A stretch of DNA of 7,533 bases from an uncultured Clostridia bacterium (GCA_934122385.1 CAKOWP010000052.1:1-7533), one strand, 5' to 3'. Positions 1-6,138 are shown, counted from the first letter of the stretch. The notes: a model not told the origin generated them from the sequence alone. A program made the numbers and translations.

Positions 1-192
1 ATTATTGAAGAAATAATGAGAGATATTATGTTTGATGTTCCATCAACACCAGACATTGCAAAATGTATAATAACTAAAGAGACAGTTTTAGAAAAGAAAA
101 CACCTGAACTTATTATAAGAGAAAAAACAGAGGAACAGCCTAAAAATAAAAAGGATAGACATATTCCACAAAATAGCAAGGAAACTGCATAA
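1..192 (+). CDS. clpX: ATP-dependent Clp protease ATP-binding subunit ClpX, C-terminal end (5' part outside window)
   Basis: Frame 1 is open from the first base to a TAA at 190-192 and gives 63 residues. It begins IIEEIMRDIMFDVPS and continues with IAKCIITKETVLEKK and PELI. This is the conserved C-terminal small domain of ClpX, the hexameric AAA+ unfoldase that recognises tagged proteins and feeds them to the ClpP protease in the cytoplasm. The Walker motifs and the N-terminal zinc-binding domain lie upstream of the window. After the conserved part comes a charged, Lys/Glu-rich tail of about 25 residues (KTEEQPKNKKDRHIPQNSK), typical of the variable ClpX end. A terminator follows within five bases of the stop, so the gene probably ends its transcription unit. 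The family assignment is secure. HslU is a poorer fit because its C-terminal end lacks the IxKCIIT segment. Confidence 0.93.
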   Translation: MIEEIMRDIMFDVPSTPDIAKCIITKETVLEKKTPELIIREKTEEQPKNKKDRHIPQNSKETA

Positions 193-196
193 ATAG

Positions 197-227
197 AAAA
201 AGTCAAGCTAAAAAGTTTGACTTTTTT
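197..227 (+). terminator. Intrinsic terminator of clpX
   Basis: A 13-pair hairpin has arms at 197-209 and 214-226, an AAAA loop and one G-U pair. It contains the core AGTCAAGCT paired with AGTTTGACT. The right arm ends in a run of six T (222-227). It begins five bases after the clpX stop, which is the standard position for a Rho-independent terminator. The right arm also carries the -35 box of the next promoter. Confidence 0.85.
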
Positions 228-245
228 AATATTATAAATTATAAT
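217..245 (+). promoter_or_regulatory. Sigma-A promoter of argS, embedded in the clpX terminator
   Basis: TTGACT at 217-222 and TATAAT at 240-245 are separated by exactly 17 bases, differing from the sigma-A consensus at one position. Transcription would start near 252 and give a leader of about 40 nt. That is too short for a T-box, so argS here does not appear to be under T-box control. The -35 box is the 3' arm of the clpX terminator. A small perfect hairpin follows in the leader (TTAGGA 258-263 with TCCTAA 270-275), just before the Shine-Dalgarno; its role is unknown. Confidence 0.75.
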
Positions 246-276
246 ATTTATGTAGATTTAGGAAAAAGGTCCTAAG

Positions 277-294
277 AAAGGAATGAATAAATTG
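277..294 (+). promoter_or_regulatory. argS ribosome binding site, favouring a TTG start at 292
   Basis: AAAGGA at 277-282 abuts the ATG at 283 with no spacing, so it cannot serve that codon. It lies 9 nt before the in-frame TTG at 292, which gives an N-terminus MKNFKQIIA, typical of ArgRS. An alternative purine run at 261-269 could serve ATG 283 only at a spacing of 13 nt, within the leader hairpin. TTG 292 is therefore preferred; the proteins differ by three residues. Confidence 0.6.
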
Positions 295-1998
295 AAAAAT
301 TTTAAACAAATAATAGCAAAACAAATATCAAAAACAATAGAAATTAATGAAAAAGAATTAGAGAGTTATATTGAAACTCCAAAAGATAGTAAAAATGGAG
401 ATTATGCATTTCCATGTTTCAGACTAGCAAAAGAACTAAGAAAAGCACCACCAGCAATTGCAAGTGAAATACAAGAAAAAATAGAATTAACTGATGAAAT
501 ACAAAAAGTAGAAGTTGCAGGAGGGTATTTAAACTTTTTTATAAATAAAGAGACATTAGCTGAAGAGATATTGGGAGAAATATCAAAAACAGAACAATAT
601 GGAAAATCAAAAGTAGGAGAAGGCAAAAATATAGTTATAGATTATTCTGCACCAAATATTGCAAAGCCATTCCATATAGGACATTTGCGTTCAACAGTAA
701 TAGGTGGAGCATTATATAATATATACAAATATTTGGGATATAATGTTACAGGTGTAAATCATTTAGGGGATTATGGAACACAATTTGGAAAATTAATCGA
801 AGGCTACAAAATGTGGGGAAAAGAATATGACATTGAAAAAGACCCAATAAATGAATTAACAAAAATTTATATAAGAATAAATGAAGAATGTAAAAATGAT
901 GAACAAATATTAGAAAATTGTAGAAATAACTTCAAAAAATTAGAAGATGGAGACCCATACTGTGTAGAAATTTGGAAAAAATTTAGAGAACTTAGTTTAC
1001 AAGAATTCCAAAAAGTATATGATTTACTTGGAAGCAAATTTGACTCTTGGAATGGAGAATCATTTTATTCAGACAAAATGCCAGAAGTAATAGATATATT
1101 ACAAAAAACAGGTAAACTAGTAGAATCACAAGGGGCAAAAATAATAGACCTAGAAGACAAAGGAATAAATACACCATGTATAATAGAAAAATCAAATGGT
1201 TCTACAACATATGCAACAAGAGACTTAGCAGCAATATTATATAGAGCTAGAACATATGATTTTGATAAAGCATTGTATGTAACATCATATGAACAAGTAT
1301 TACACTTTAAACAAGTATTTGAAGTTGCAAAACTTTTAGGATTAGATGAAAAATATACAAATGGACTAGAACATGTATCATTTGGAATGGTATTGCTACC
1401 AGAAGGAAAAATGTCAACAAGAGAAGGTAATATTATTAAACTTGAAGAATTGTTAAATGAAGCAATTTCTAGAGCCAAAGAAATAATTGAACACAAAAAT
1501 CCAGACCTGGAAAATAAAGAAGAAGTTGCTAAAAAAGTAGGAATAGGTGCAGTTATATTTAATGATATGTCAGCGTCAAGAATTAAAGATGAAGTATTTG
1601 ACTGGAATACAATTTTAAATTTCCAGGGTGAAACAGGTCCATATATTCAATATACATATGTTAGAACAAAAAGTGTATTAGAAAAAGCAGGATATTTACC
1701 AAAAATGGAGGATGTAAAAACAGAGAATTTATCAGATGATTATTCAATGGCAATTTTGAAATTGATTTATAATTTTGAAGATGTATTGGTTCAAGTAACA
1801 GATAAAAATGAACCATCTATACTTGCAAGATATTTAATTGATTTGGCAAAAGCTTATAGTAGTTTTTATAATGAAAATAAAATTATTGTTGAAAATAAAG
1901 ATGTTCAAAATGCTCGTGTTTATTTAACATATGCAACATCAGAAGTTTTGAAACAAGGAGCTAATTTGTTGGGAATAGAAATGCCAGAAAAAATGTAA
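292..1998 (+). CDS. argS: Arginyl-tRNA synthetase
   Basis: The gene encodes a 568-residue class I aminoacyl-tRNA synthetase that charges tRNA-Arg with arginine using ATP in the cytoplasm. Numbered from the TTG start, the ArgRS-specific N-terminal domain covers about residues 1-90. The catalytic Rossmann domain carries the HIGH signature at 128-131 within PNIAKPFHIGHLRST. The second signature is the degenerate KMSTR at 373-377 (LLPEGKMSTREGN), normal for many ArgRS enzymes. The C-terminal DALR anticodon-binding domain, from about 445 to the end, includes GETGPYIQYTYVR at its entry. Length matches the family (about 550-590). An ATG at 283 would add three residues, but the Shine-Dalgarno position argues for TTG at 292. 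The gene has its own promoter, is apparently monocistronic, and converges on the SPFH gene across a large hairpin. No frameshift or missing key residue is seen. Confidence 0.97.
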   Translation: MKNFKQIIAKQISKTIEINEKELESYIETPKDSKNGDYAFPCFRLAKELRKAPPAIASEIQEKIELTDEIQKVEVAGGYLNFFINKETLAEEILGEISKTEQYGKSKVGEGKNIVIDYSAPNIAKPFHIGHLRSTVIGGALYNIYKYLGYNVTGVNHLGDYGTQFGKLIEGYKMWGKEYDIEKDPINELTKIYIRINEECKNDEQILENCRNNFKKLEDGDPYCVEIWKKFRELSLQEFQKVYDLLGSKFDSWNGESFYSDKMPEVIDILQKTGKLVESQGAKIIDLEDKGINTPCIIEKSNGSTTYATRDLAAILYRARTYDFDKALYVTSYEQVLHFKQVFEVAKLLGLDEKYTNGLEHVSFGMVLLPEGKMSTREGNIIKLEELLNEAISRAKEIIEHKNPDLENKEEVAKKVGIGAVIFNDMSASRIKDEVFDWNTILNFQGETGPYIQYTYVRTKSVLEKAGYLPKMEDVKTENLSDDYSMAILKLIYNFEDVLVQVTDKNEPSILARYLIDLAKAYSSFYNENKIIVENKDVQNARVYLTYATSEVLKQGANLLGIEMPEKM

Positions 1999-2000
1999 AA

Positions 2001-2118
2001 GTTGAACCAATGGGGACGTTGTTGAACCAATGGGGACGTTGTTAAATTGGTTGAAATTTAATTTTTCAACCAATTTAACAACGTCCCCATTGGTTCAACA
2101 ACGTCCCCGTTGGTTCAC
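2001..2118. repeat. 54-bp near-perfect palindrome built from 20-bp repeats (REP/MITE-like), convergent intergenic
   Basis: Two head-to-tail copies of GTTGAACCAATGGGGACGTT (2001-2020 and 2021-2040) are followed by a 16-base segment, a 7-base loop, and the inverse of all of this. Positions 2003-2056 pair with 2064-2117, 54 pairs with a single T-G mismatch (2011/2109) and loop TTTAATT. The element begins two bases after the argS stop at 1996-1998. Its far end supplies the TGA stop of the SPFH gene (2115-2117), so it fills the entire 116-base intergenic gap. It codes for nothing. As a very stable hairpin between convergent genes it could end or shield both transcripts, although neither side has a good T-run directly after the stem. 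The GGGGAC core is reminiscent of REP-type repeats mobilised by Y1/RAYT transposases; that is an inference, and no transposase lies in the window. Confidence 0.9.
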
Positions 2119-3008
2119 TCTTTTATAACTTCTTTAATTGCACCTAAACTTGAAAGTGCACTAGTTGCTTCAAAAGGAATAAATACTTTATTAGCTTCTC
2201 CATCAGCAACTTTTTCTAAAGCTTCAAGTGATTTTAATTGAACTAATTTTTCATCAGGGTCTGATTTCTTAATAGCTTCATAAACCATTTGAATTTCTTT
2301 AGCTTTTGCTTCAGCAACTTCTTTTATAGCTTGTGCTTCACCGGCTGCTCTAGTAATTCTAGCTTCTTTATCAGCCTCGGCTTCTAGAATAGCTGCTTGT
2401 TTTTTACCTTCAGCAATTGTTACAGCAGATTGTCTTTGAGCTTCTGATTCAAGAATTAAAGCTCTCTTATTTCTTTCTGCGTTCATTTCTTTTTCCATTG
2501 CATCTCTGATATCAGCAGGTGGTGTAATATCTTTGATTTCAACTCTATCAATTTTACATCCCCATCTATCAGTAGCTTCGTCAAGAACAACTCTTAATTG
2601 ATTATTAATACCATCTCTTGAACTAAATGTTTCATCTAAATCCATTTTACCAATGATATCACGAATTGTTGTAATTGCTAGGTATTCAATACCTTTTTTC
2701 AAACTTTGAATTTCATAAACTGCTTTTGCAGGATCTGTTATTTGATAGAAAACAACAGTATCTATTGTAATTGTTACATTATCTTTTGTAATAACTCCTT
2801 GAGGTGGAACATCCATTGTTTGTTGTTTTAAGCTAACTACGCTTCTTACATGGTCAAAAAATGGAATTATAATTGTAAGACCAGCATCTGCAACTTTGTA
2901 GAATTTACCCAATCTTTCAATTACATAAACCTCAGCTTGTTTAACAATTTTAATTGATTTGAATGCTATAATTAATATTATAACTAGTAATGCGATTAAA
3001 AATCCCAT
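2115..3008 (-). CDS. SPFH/stomatin-family membrane protein (paraslipin, QmcA-like)
   Basis: The 297-residue protein has one N-terminal membrane segment (about residues 2-16, GFLIALLVIILIIAF). An SPFH/Band 7 domain covers about 20-190, with VYVIERLGKFYKVADAGL, VPPQGVITKDNVTITIDTV and the ATDRWGCKIDRVEIKDI segment. An Ala/Glu/Lys-rich coiled coil covers about 180-250. The C-terminus (FEATSALSSLGAIKEVIKE) matches the end of E. coli QmcA, so the protein is full length. Such proteins form large oligomers on the membrane and organise microdomains or membrane proteolysis. The start is ATG at 3008-3006: AAAGGAG (3023-3017) lies 8 nt upstream, whereas the longer GTG at 3026 overlaps that site. The gene sits 120 bases downstream of nfeD on the same strand, the usual SPFH/NfeD pairing. 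Its TGA stop lies inside the flanking palindrome. The exact cellular role in this organism is not known. Confidence 0.92.
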   Translation of the reverse strand: MGFLIALLVIILIIAFKSIKIVKQAEVYVIERLGKFYKVADAGLTIIIPFFDHVRSVVSLKQQTMDVPPQGVITKDNVTITIDTVVFYQITDPAKAVYEIQSLKKGIEYLAITTIRDIIGKMDLDETFSSRDGINNQLRVVLDEATDRWGCKIDRVEIKDITPPADIRDAMEKEMNAERNKRALILESEAQRQSAVTIAEGKKQAAILEAEADKEARITRAAGEAQAIKEVAEAKAKEIQMVYEAIKKSDPDEKLVQLKSLEALEKVADGEANKVFIPFEATSALSSLGAIKEVIKE

Positions 3009-3024
3009 ATTAAAAACTCCTTTC

Positions 3025-3085
3025 ACTACGCTTATTATAATTCAGTATTTTGGATGTTTAGCTGAATTATTTTGTTTATCGTAGT
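3025..3085 (-). promoter_or_regulatory. Nested inverted repeat in the nfeD-SPFH spacer, next to the SPFH ribosome binding site
   Basis: Inner arms ATAATTCAG (3037-3045) and CTGAATTAT (3062-3070) pair perfectly over 9 bp. Outer arms ACTACG (3025-3030) and CGTAGT (3080-3085) add 6 bp across an asymmetric internal loop. In the minus-strand mRNA the outer stem closes two bases before the AAAGGAG Shine-Dalgarno of the SPFH gene, so it could tune that gene's translation relative to nfeD. It is not a terminator for this mRNA, because the T-run (3085-3091) lies on the wrong side. A possible TATAAT at 3097-3092 lacks a good -35. Function is inferred only from position. Confidence 0.4.
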
Positions 3086-3128
3086 TTTTTTATTATATAT
3101 ATTAATACTTAAAAAGTAATATTAAAAA

Positions 3129-3569
3129 CTAAATTTTATTTTCAACCTTTACAGGTTTTACGATTGCTTTAACACCTTTTATTTCTAAAACTTCAACTTC
3201 TAAACCTTCTTCAATAATTTCATTGTTTTTACTCTCAGCAGTCCAAACTTCACCGTTTAATTTTATTTGGCCAATTGAATGAATAGGGTCTATTGTTTTT
3301 ATTACTAAAGCTTTTTTACCAATTATTGAATATACATTTGTATTTGTTTTTTTGACATCAGCGAATTTTTTTACAAAAGGTTTTGTCGCAAAAATTAGAA
3401 TTGTTGAAGATACTAAAAATACAGTAGTTTGAATTATTATGTTTGTTGTAAATAGGCTAACTATCATTGCAATTAGTGCTCCTATTCCTAACCAGAATAT
3501 TAAAAATCCAACTGTTGCTATTTCTCCTATAAAAAATAGTCCTGCAATTATTAACCATAATTTCCACAT
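3129..3569 (-). CDS. NfeD-family membrane protein (short form, OB-fold domain)
   Basis: The 146-residue protein has hydrophobic segments at about 4-25, 26-40 and 44-62. A soluble beta-rich domain follows from about 80 to 142, with the NfeD C-terminal OB-fold pattern: IGKKALVI, then SIGQIKLNGEVWTAES, then EEGLEVEVLEIKGVKAIVKPV. This is the short NfeD class without the Ser protease domain, about the size of E. coli YbbJ (about 150 residues). Short NfeD proteins work at the membrane as partners of SPFH proteins, and the SPFH gene follows directly. The ATG at 3569 is preceded by AAAGGAG (3584-3578) at 8 nt spacing. The stop is TAG at 3131-3129. The two genes probably share one transcript from a promoter in the divergent region above. 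Family assignment is firm; the physiological function is not established here. Confidence 0.9.
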   Translation of the reverse strand: MWKLWLIIAGLFFIGEIATVGFLIFWLGIGALIAMIVSLFTTNIIIQTTVFLVSSTILIFATKPFVKKFADVKKTNTNVYSIIGKKALVIKTIDPIHSIGQIKLNGEVWTAESKNNEIIEEGLEVEVLEIKGVKAIVKPVKVENKI

Positions 3570-3608
3570 AATAATTTCTCCTTTATGAAATTTTTTACCT
3601 ACATTTAT

Positions 3609-3637
3609 ATTATACTATAAAATGTTGGAAAAATAAA
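3609..3637 (-). promoter_or_regulatory. Candidate promoter for nfeD-SPFH operon
   Basis: On the minus strand TATAAT (3614-3609) is followed about 40 bases later by the nfeD start codon. The best-placed -35 hexamer at 17-base spacing is TTTATT (3637-3632), a weak match. In DNA this AT-rich the -10 alone is not strong proof, but a promoter is needed here because the pilin-like gene diverges on the other side. Confidence 0.4.
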
Positions 3638-3740
3638 GCATTAGGAGAAAATTTGTTATAAAAAATATTACAAAAATATTTCGTTATTTTTACAGTAATA
3701 TTACATTTTTCTTTTTTATACAAAATTAAAACTGAAACTG

Positions 3741-3769
3741 TTGAACTACATCTAGAAGTGTGATAATAT
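3741..3769 (+). promoter_or_regulatory. Promoter of the pilin-like LamG gene
   Basis: TTGAAC (3741-3746) and TAATAT (3764-3769) have a 17-base spacer, with a TG extended -10 dinucleotide at 3761-3762. Transcription would begin near 3776, giving a leader of about 50 nt. The remaining divergent region (3585-3740) holds AT-rich runs and a short TAATATTA palindrome but no coding signal that I can support. Confidence 0.6.
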
Positions 3770-3824
3770 TTGAATAGTAATAGATTAAAGTTATTATAGA
3801 TTTTAAAATAGAAGGAGAATACAA

Positions 3825-5741
3825 ATGAATATAAAAAATTTAAAAAGTCTAAGAGGAATAACACTCATAGCTTTAATTATAACGATTATAATTTTATTAA
3901 TACTTTCTGGAGTAACCATTAATCAAATGTCTAAAGATAATGGTTTGTTTTCTAAAACTCTTGACAGTAAAAACAAATCGTTGAAAGCACAAGCACTTGA
4001 GGAATTGAAATTAAGTGTAACTGGGATTCAAGTAGAAAAAAGAGGACAAGCTTTATTGGAAGATATAGCAATAGGACTTAAAAATGATACAAAAAATAAA
4101 TATATTGTATCTGTGGATTCAAACTCAAATAAGAATAGTGATGATGAACAATTTCAAGAGGTTGAAAAAATTTATGTAATATATAAAAATTATAAGTTTA
4201 TAATAGATAATAATTTTGAAATAAAATATGTGGAAGATAATCAAACAGAAAAAGATGAAGAGAAAACAGATAATTCTAATATAGATAAGGCGTTTTTAGC
4301 AGGAGAAGATGTTGAAATAAAAAAAATATTTAATAATGCACAAAATGCAATTATAAAATATAATAATACTGAGATTACAAATGTGAAAGAGTTACCAAAA
4401 GGTGAATATTATTTAAAATATAATAAAAATAATAACATAATAACAGTAGAAGCTTCTGAATCAGCTAGTATAGAAGATTTTAGTGAAAATAATTATAAAC
4501 TTGAACTAAAAAATGGAACACAAATATATAAAGATAATAACAATTCGTATTATTTAAATTTTGATGGAATAAATAATTATGCACAAATAAATGAATTAGA
4601 TAGTACAATAAATTGGAAAGATGGTTTTACAGTTGAATTTGAAGCAGAATGGAATGATTTTAATAGATTTTCGAGAATATTTGATTTTGGAAATGGAGCA
4701 GGAAATGAAAATATATTGGTGTCAAATCTTTACAATGAAAATAAAATGTTATTTCTAATTATGAATGGAACTCAACATGCAGATTATACATTTACGAAGG
4801 ATATGCTAATAAAAGATGAGAAGGCAAAAATAAAAATAGAATATAATAAAATAGAAGGACAAAACAAATATAAGGTCAGATTTTATAAAAATAGTGAATT
4901 AGTATATGAACAAGAAACAGAATATACAGTAAATAATGTAAAAAGAATATATAATTACTTAGGAAAACCAAATTGGAATGATTGTGGATATTTTAAAGGT
5001 AAGATTTATTCATTAAAAATTACACAGGCAGACGGAAAAACAATAATGTGGTATGATATTAACAAAATGATGAATGAGTTTGAAATTAAGAAAATATCAA
5101 TAGTTGATGAAGGATATACAGGAAAAATAGAAGATATCTCAGGACAAAACCATAAACTAGAATTAAAAAATGGAACGCAAATATTAAAGGATAGCAATAA
5201 TTTATATTATTTGAATTTTGATGGTATAGATGATTATGCACAAATAAATGAATTGAATAGTACAATAAATTGGAAAGATGGATTTACAGTTGAGTTTGAA
5301 GCAGAATGGAATGAATTTAATAGATTTTCAAGAATATTTGATTTTGGAAATGGAGCAGGAAATGAAAATATACTTGTATCAAACTTGTATGAAGAAAACA
5401 AAATGTTATTTCTAATTATGAATGGAACTCAACATGCAGATTATACATTTACAAAAGATATGTTAATAAAAGATGAAAAGGCAAAAATAAAAATAAAATA
5501 TAGCAAAGTAGAAGGACAAAATAAATATAATGTAAAATTTTTAAAAAATAATGAGCTGGTATATGAACAAGAAACAGAATATACAGTGAATAATATAAAA
5601 AGAATATATAATTACTTAGGAAAACCTAATTGGAATGACTGTGGATATTTTAAAGGAAAGATTTATTCATTAAAAATTACACAGGCAGATGGAACATCTA
5701 TATTGTGGTATGATGTAAATGAATGGATAAGAAAAAAGTAA
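3825..5741 (+). CDS. Prepilin-like surface protein with two LamG-like (concanavalin A-fold) repeats
   Basis: The 638-residue protein starts at an ATG 7 nt after GAAGGAG (3811-3817). Residues 1-11 form a short basic leader ending in Gly11; a hydrophobic helix follows (12-30, ITLIALIITIIILLILSGV). This matches a class III (type IV pilin) signal in which prepilin peptidase would cut after Gly11. Position +5 is Ala16 rather than the usual Glu. Residues about 31-140 form a charged pilin-like stalk region. About 141-214 is an Asn/Lys/Glu-rich linker. Two LamG-like jelly-roll repeats follow, at about 215-413 and 434-632, each with LNFDGI, WKDGFTVEFEAEW, FSRIFDFGNGAG and GKIYSLKI. LamG folds commonly bind carbohydrates or host ligands, so an adhesin or surface sugar-binding role is plausible but unproven. 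The only cysteines are one per repeat (387 and 606). The protein ends directly after repeat 2. No peptidase or assembly ATPase gene is nearby. Confidence 0.85.
   Translation: MNIKNLKSLRGITLIALIITIIILLILSGVTINQMSKDNGLFSKTLDSKNKSLKAQALEELKLSVTGIQVEKRGQALLEDIAIGLKNDTKNKYIVSVDSNSNKNSDDEQFQEVEKIYVIYKNYKFIIDNNFEIKYVEDNQTEKDEEKTDNSNIDKAFLAGEDVEIKKIFNNAQNAIIKYNNTEITNVKELPKGEYYLKYNKNNNIITVEASESASIEDFSENNYKLELKNGTQIYKDNNNSYYLNFDGINNYAQINELDSTINWKDGFTVEFEAEWNDFNRFSRIFDFGNGAGNENILVSNLYNENKMLFLIMNGTQHADYTFTKDMLIKDEKAKIKIEYNKIEGQNKYKVRFYKNSELVYEQETEYTVNNVKRIYNYLGKPNWNDCGYFKGKIYSLKITQADGKTIMWYDINKMMNEFEIKKISIVDEGYTGKIEDISGQNHKLELKNGTQILKDSNNLYYLNFDGIDDYAQINELNSTINWKDGFTVEFEAEWNEFNRFSRIFDFGNGAGNENILVSNLYEENKMLFLIMNGTQHADYTFTKDMLIKDEKAKIKIKYSKVEGQNKYNVKFLKNNELVYEQETEYTVNNIKRIYNYLGKPNWNDCGYFKGKIYSLKITQADGTSILWYDVNEWIRKK
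4494..5738 (+). repeat. In-frame tandem duplication of the LamG-like module
   Basis: The unit beginning at 4494 (codon 224) recurs 657 bases later at 5151 (codon 443). Over 190 aligned residues I count about 21 differences and no gaps. At the DNA level there is at least one identical 53-base run (4743-4795 and 5400-5452). The second copy ends with the gene, six residues after the repeat. This indicates a recent duplication or ongoing gene conversion. Confidence 0.93.
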
Positions 5742-5807
5742 ATAAAATTTTGGCTATGAAATATAATTATTTTTAAACAGTGTTGAATCTTGACGAATGC
5801 TTTTTTC

Positions 5808-5836
5808 TTGATTTTTCAAGGAAATTATGGTAATAT
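5808..5836 (+). promoter_or_regulatory. Candidate extended -10 promoter in the spacer
   Basis: TTGATT (5808-5813) and TAATAT (5831-5836) are 17 bases apart, with TG at 5828-5829 forming an extended -10. The predicted start (near 5843) falls inside the left arm of the 5838-5871 palindrome, an operator-like arrangement. No sizeable gene follows before the infC promoter, so it could serve a small RNA or the 16-residue reading frame, or be chance in AT-rich DNA. Confidence 0.35.
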
Positions 5837-5837
5837 A

Positions 5838-5879
5838 TGACTATGCAATTTATTTGACAATTGCATAGTCAAAATTTTT
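5838..5879 (+). terminator. Hairpin, possible terminator of the pilin-like gene
   Basis: A perfect 13-bp stem is formed by TGACTATGCAATT (5838-5850) and AATTGCATAGTCA (5859-5871) with loop TATTTGAC. It is followed by AAA and then five T (5875-5879). The T-run is short and offset by three bases, so this may be a weak terminator about 100 bases after the gene, or a palindromic protein-binding site. Confidence 0.5.
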
Positions 5880-6067
5880 AAAAATAAAATTGAATTTTAA
5901 AATAAAAATTAAATCTAGCAACTTTGGAAAGACAAAAATATTTTAGTTAATTTAATCTAATTTATTATTTCTAAATTTTAAGATTAAAAAATTAAGTTCA
6001 AAATTTAAATCGAAAATACCCAAAAGTATTGAGAAAATAAGACAAGAATGGAGGTGCATTTTTTATA

Positions 6068-6118
6068 GTGCAAATTGTCAGAAAAATTGCAAATACAATT
6101 ACCCAGTTCAAAAAATAA
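6068..6118 (+). CDS. Candidate 16-residue basic amphipathic peptide (unproven small ORF)
   Basis: A GTG start at 6068 gives the 16-residue peptide MQIVRKIANTITQFKK, ending in TAA at 6116-6118. A strong Shine-Dalgarno GGAGGTG (6050-6056) lies upstream at a somewhat long spacing of 11 nt. Hydrophobic residues at 3, 4, 7, 11 and 14 with Lys/Arg between them suggest an amphipathic helix that could sit on a membrane. I do not recognise it. It lies just upstream of the infC promoter and could also be a chance frame beside a purine run. Confidence 0.25.
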   Translation: MQIVRKIANTITQFKK

Positions 6119-6138
6119 TAAAAAAACTTGTAAATTTC

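Larger units (their letters stand above)
5742..6138. other. Gene-poor AT-rich spacer between the pilin-like gene and infC promoter
   Basis: No open frame with both a good ribosome binding site and useful length exists on either strand across about 400 bases. The region contains a short hairpin (5803-5811 with 5816-5824), a strong 13-bp hairpin (5838-5871), a promoter-like sequence (5808-5836) and one very small candidate peptide gene (6068-6118). The section 5880-6040 is nearly pure A/T with no structure I can support. Confidence 0.7.

Noticed and set aside
992..1195. Minus-strand hydrophobic frame within argS
   Set aside because: It is a shadow of the AT-rich coding strand; the hydrophobic look comes from antisense Lys/Glu codons. 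No family resemblance is seen.
1065..1496. 143-codon minus-strand open frame inside argS
   Set aside because: It is antisense to the conserved ArgRS catalytic region, has no recognisable domain and arises from the codon bias of argS.
2001..2118. CRISPR-like repeat array
   Set aside because: The 20-bp units are directly adjacent without spacers and are mirrored as an inverted repeat, so this is a palindrome and not a CRISPR.
3610..3864. 84-codon minus-strand frame across the divergent promoter region
   Set aside because: It overlaps the promoter, ribosome binding site and start of the pilin-like gene, is low-complexity Phe/Tyr/Asn, and matches no family.
5006..5197. Minus-strand frame inside the LamG-like gene
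   Set aside because: It is antisense to a clearly coding repeat protein, with no ribosome binding site or recognisable product.
5827..5868. 13-residue frame MVIYDYAIYLTIA after AAGGAA
   Set aside because: The spacing to the purine run is only about 4 nt and the frame lies within the palindrome and its promoter-like box. Coding is not supportable.
5957..6059. About 35-codon minus-strand frame starting at 6059
   Set aside because: No ribosome binding site precedes it and the sequence is low-complexity Leu/Phe/Asn from AT-rich DNA.
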